The translations under genes were made by a program, and so were the position numbers. DNA of 37,447 nt from Candidatus Babeliales bacterium (GTDB lineage: Bacteria; Babelota; Babeliae; Babelales; JABDEC01), in NCBI GenBank assembly GCA_031292305.1, contig JARLHJ010000043.1:1-37447 (forward strand), given 5' to 3'. The notes below the pieces were generated by a model, which saw nothing but the letters and a program-made list of their open reading frames with translations, was not told the DNA's origin and made no database searches. Positions 34,437-37,447 of this stretch are shown here, one piece after another; position 1 is the first letter of the stretch; each line of letters opens with the position of its first letter.

Positions 34437-36029
34437 ATGAAAAGAAATATATATTTAATTTTGGTTATGGCTTTTGTTTTAAAAGGATCTGAACCTGACG
34501 CTATGGAAATAGATTTTAATCAGTCAGGTGCTTTAATTAACCGCAATTCATTAAATTCTAACATTGGCCATGGTAAGCCAGAAATAGATCAACCCTCTTT
34601 TAAAAGAAAAAAATTAACTAACGAGACTTATCAAGAACTTTCAAAATGTGAAATTGAAAGTTGTGAATTATGTGATTATGAAGATATTTTAGATGAGATC
34701 TATGGCAAAAACAGAATTACAAAAGTATTACATAAATTAATAATTAATTGTGAAAATCCAAGTGATCATAAAATCAATGGCAAGTCTTTGTTGATTGTTT
34801 TAATAGAGGCATTTTTAAAAAAAGATAATCATAATAAAAAACATTTGGATGTTATTTTAACTGAGCTAATATATCGAAAATCAGACTCATTTAATGAATC
34901 AGATAGAAATATTATTAATAAAATTAAAAGTATTGGATTAAGAAATATAACATTATCGCCTAGTGACAATATAAAAATAGCTAATCAAAATAATATTTCA
35001 AATCAAAGTTACGAAAGCAGTTCTGCTCAATCAATGGAAATTGATTACGTACCACCTAAATTAGATAGAGATATGCTTGCAAGTGCTATTTATAATGGCA
35101 GTTTAAAAGACATTGAAAATCTTTTAAAAAATGGTGTCAATGCCTGCAGAGCGTTTTTAGATTTAACCAGAGCTATTTATCATAATAAGGGCGTGTTTGC
35201 CGATACAGTCGATGATTGGAATAATCGTTTTGATTTAAATTTTAAATTAGCTGAAGATATTGGAAAGTTATTTATTATGTACGGTGTAGATATTAATCAA
35301 TTTGGATTTGATGGTAATCACACAGCTTTGTATGATGCAATTTTACAAAAAAACTATCGAGCTGTTTTTCTTTTAATTAAGTTAGGTGCTGATGTTAACA
35401 TTTCGACTCATCCCGGGCGTATTCAAAATTTAGTATGTTTTTTAATAAGTGATTTTTCTAGTTTGTCTCAGGAATTATTTAATTTATTAATGAACTCTGG
35501 ACTTGATATAGTATCAAGTTATGAAAATAAAACATTTTTTGATCAATTAAAAACTCCTAAAATCTTAAAATATGTAAGGGGTTTCCTTAATTTTATGGAA
35601 GATGAACTTAAAGATAGTCCAGCAGAAGTTGTCAAAGGTGCAGAGAATGCATTGTTAATAGCAGCTTACCTTAATGATGTAGATTTAGTTACTAGATTAT
35701 TACATTATGGGGTAGTCTGTAATTCAGAAAAATATTATACATTTTTTGATAATTTGATTGAAGATAGACCAGAAATTCAACTATTGGTAAGGCAGTATAA
35801 TTTAACAACAAATACCATACCTTCCAGTGCAAACGCATCTTCATCAAGTAGTTCAGGTTCATATTCTCATGAATATAAGAATAAAACTAAATGGCAAAAA
35901 GATTATAATGATTACTTTGTAAGAAAACAAATGAAGCATGAATATAACGTTCCGGTAAGTTTACCCAAAGTAAGCTCTTTGCAGAAAGCTATAGAAAATG
36001 GCGATCTAGAGGAAATCGAAAATTATTAA
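34437..36029 (+). CDS. Exported ankyrin-repeat protein, 5' part of a frameshifted gene
   Basis: 530 residues before a premature stop. Signal peptide at the N-terminus (MKRNIYLILVMAFVLKGSEP). A helical region with a Cys cluster (KCEIESCELCDYED, about 70-83) comes before the ankyrin repeats: LASAIYNGSLKDIENLLKNG, IGKLFIMYGVDINQFG, TALYDAILQKNYRAVFLLIK, LGADVNIS and ALLIAAYLNDVDLVTRLLHY. A Ser-rich linker (about 462-472) follows. The last residues (LQKAIENGDLEEIEN) begin a new repeat set that continues in the -1 frame after 36022. Ankyrin repeats bind proteins; exported ankyrin proteins are frequent host-directed factors in intracellular bacteria. Confidence 0.8.
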   Translation: MKRNIYLILVMAFVLKGSEPDAMEIDFNQSGALINRNSLNSNIGHGKPEIDQPSFKRKKLTNETYQELSKCEIESCELCDYEDILDEIYGKNRITKVLHKLIINCENPSDHKINGKSLLIVLIEAFLKKDNHNKKHLDVILTELIYRKSDSFNESDRNIINKIKSIGLRNITLSPSDNIKIANQNNISNQSYESSSAQSMEIDYVPPKLDRDMLASAIYNGSLKDIENLLKNGVNACRAFLDLTRAIYHNKGVFADTVDDWNNRFDLNFKLAEDIGKLFIMYGVDINQFGFDGNHTALYDAILQKNYRAVFLLIKLGADVNISTHPGRIQNLVCFLISDFSSLSQELFNLLMNSGLDIVSSYENKTFFDQLKTPKILKYVRGFLNFMEDELKDSPAEVVKGAENALLIAAYLNDVDLVTRLLHYGVVCNSEKYYTFFDNLIEDRPEIQLLVRQYNLTTNTIPSSANASSSSSSGSYSHEYKNKTKWQKDYNDYFVRKQMKHEYNVPVSLPKVSSLQKAIENGDLEEIENY

Positions 36030-36910
36030 AAGTTGATAATTATGATAATAAATATGCTTTTTATTATTTAGTACTTGCCACAAACCCTAGATTTGAAAAT
36101 TTAAATGCTGCACAGGCTCTTGAAATCGCCAAATTATTCCTAAAATATAAAATAGATATCAATAAGACTATAAATATACCAAATTATCCTGATGTTACAG
36201 TTTTATTTATTGCAGTTCAACAAGGAAATATTTTAGCAGTAGAGATGTTAATGAGTCTAGGGGTTGACATAGAAATCGCATCTAACTCTAACAAGTACAT
36301 TAATATACTTTTAAATATTGCAACAGATTTATCTGATATAAAATATTTAAAAGATAAAGAAATTTTAACTTTACCTGAAAGAAAATTAAAAATTTTTAAT
36401 TTATTAATAGATTACGGAGTAGATATTAATCTACAAAAATCGGGTAATACATTGTTAAATGAAGTTTATGTCCCGATTGATGAAGCCACAGGTCAAAATT
36501 TATTTAGACTACTTGAATTAGGTGCAGATATTACTATAGAATCTACTGGCACCAGACTTAATTTTTTGAATCTTTTGAATTCAGGTTCACAAATAACAAA
36601 AATAGCAGAAAGGTTTGTTGAATATGTTTTACAAGCAGAAGATATTAATGTAATTAAAGGAGCGGAAAACGCATTGTTAATAGCTGTATATTTAAATAAT
36701 TGCGATTCGGTTAATACATTATTGCGCAAAGGTGTGTGGTTTAGATCCGAAAAGAATGAATTATATTGCAGAAACTTGATACAAAGTGAAACTCGCGGTA
36801 ATATGCGAACTAAAAGTATTTTTTATAAATATTATCTTGAAAGAAAGAGATTAATTAATGAAAATACGTCATTAATACCTGATTTGAATAATATTGTATG
36901 TGGCTATTAA
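36023..36910 (+). pseudogene. 3' part of the ankyrin gene, displaced by a one-base frameshift
   Basis: Adding one T at about 36023-36025 turns GAA-AAT-TAT-TAA into GAA-AAT-TTA-TTA-AAA and restores IENLLKVDNYDNKYAFYY, giving one protein of about 824 residues. The first ATG in this frame is only at 36245, so on its own the fragment would lack the signal peptide. It holds the ankyrin units VLFIAVQQGNILAVEMLMSL, FNLLIDYGVDINLQ, LFRLLELGADITIE and ALLIAVYLNNCDSVNTLLRK. The block KGAENALLIAVYLN repeats KGAENALLIAAYLN of the first half, so the full gene is a two-fold duplication. A sequencing error cannot be excluded. Confidence 0.8.
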
Positions 36911-36935
36911 TGATAATAACTCTAAAATAAATGTT

Positions 36936-37447
36936 ATGAAAAAACAAATAAAAGTTCTTACAATCGGCGGGGCGACCCAAGATATCTTTTTGCATTATAA
37001 AGATCTAGATACAGTGTCATTGCCAAAGAATGGCGAAGACAAAAAATATGTATTATTAGAAGAGGGTGCTAAAGTAGACCTTAAAGAATTAAATTATTAT
37101 TCTGGTGGAGGGGCTACAAATTCTGCTGTTGCGTTTAAAAGACTCGGGCTTGATGTAAGTGCCGTCTTTAAATTAGGCAGAGATTGTCAGGCCGATTTTG
37201 TTGTAAGTGATTTAAAAAAAGAAAGCATAGACATTTCGCATGTTATATATTCTGATACTTTACCTACTGCAATATCTGTAATATTTCCCTGCCCTTCAGG
37301 CGATCGAGTTGTATTAGCTTATCGCGGCGCAAATAAAGACTTAGATATTCATGATTTGGATTTAAATATAATAAAAAATTATAATTCACTTTATATAACT
37401 TCTTTAAGTGACCGTTCTGCAAATATTTTTTTTGAACTTACACGCAA
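36936..37447 (+). CDS. PfkB-family carbohydrate kinase (3' end beyond the window)
   Basis: The first 170 residues are in the window. The N-terminus KVLTIGGATQDIF and the substrate-binding signature YYSGGGATNSAVAFKRLGL are typical of ribokinase/PfkB enzymes, which phosphorylate sugars or nucleosides. FKLGRDCQADFVVSDLKKE and GDRVVLAYRGANKDL fit the same fold. The ATP-binding DTTGAGD-type motif lies beyond the edge, so substrate cannot be assigned. The start at 36936 is the first ATG in frame and lacks a clear Shine-Dalgarno. Confidence 0.9.
   Translation, partial: MKKQIKVLTIGGATQDIFLHYKDLDTVSLPKNGEDKKYVLLEEGAKVDLKELNYYSGGGATNSAVAFKRLGLDVSAVFKLGRDCQADFVVSDLKKESIDISHVIYSDTLPTAISVIFPCPSGDRVVLAYRGANKDLDIHDLDLNIIKNYNSLYITSLSDRSANIFFELTR

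Noticed and set aside
36015-36032. Programmed -1 frameshift in the ankyrin gene
   Set aside because: There is no X XXY YYZ slippery heptamer in the right frame and no strong hairpin after it; a missing T explains the break more simply.

Overview
This 37.4-kb window is AT-rich and densely coded on both strands. It mixes ordinary bacterial housekeeping genes with a large set of exported proteins of eukaryote-like or unknown type. The gene content (signal peptides on most of the unknown proteins, WD40, ankyrin and Sel1-like repeats, Ser-rich linkers, a collagen-like protein, a papain-like protease family, a lone atpD-atpC pair) looks most like a host-dependent bacterium of the Candidatus Dependentiae (TM6) kind. 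That placement is inference from gene content; there is no 16S gene here.

Layout. 3-2594 is the 3' part of a two-domain M16 zinc peptidase. 2658-5544 holds a collagen-like surface protein, an unknown membrane protein, a HAS-barrel protein and rnhB. 5668-6342 is a repressor-like XRE/S24 protein with a good promoter and a palindrome at its start site. 6419-8758 is a run of six small secreted proteins that share one beta-alpha-beta-alpha pattern. 8920-9703 is rpsF-rpsR. 9802-11825 holds a coiled-coil secreted protein, truA and an exported GNAT acetyltransferase. 11962-18280 is an island of four large exported proteins built as signal peptide, membrane hairpin, C-terminal domain. 18325-20109 is a Sel1/TPR-like protein. 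20106-21710 is a HerA-type ATPase. 21825-25547 holds a WD40 propeller, the apparently active member of the papain-like family, and another exported protein. 25604-27245 is atpC-atpD. 27352-31191 holds two WD40 propeller proteins and two exported MazF/PemK-fold domains, one of them fused to a propeller. 31184-34206 is orn and lon. 34437-36910 is an ankyrin protein broken by a one-base frameshift. 36936-37447 is the start of a PfkB-family sugar kinase.

How the parts may work together. Housekeeping genes (rnhB, rpsFR, truA, atpDC, orn, lon, herA) lie between exported genes that look like host-interaction factors. The strongest novel signals are three. First, a papain/Josephin-like cysteine protease family with one intact copy (Cys115, His252, Asp271) and two copies that have lost the triad, one of which is fused to a PP2C phosphatase domain that has also lost its metal ligands. 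Second, signal-peptide-bearing MazF/PemK-fold proteins. Third, the six-gene family of small secreted proteins. All functions for the exported proteins are predictions from motifs read by eye.
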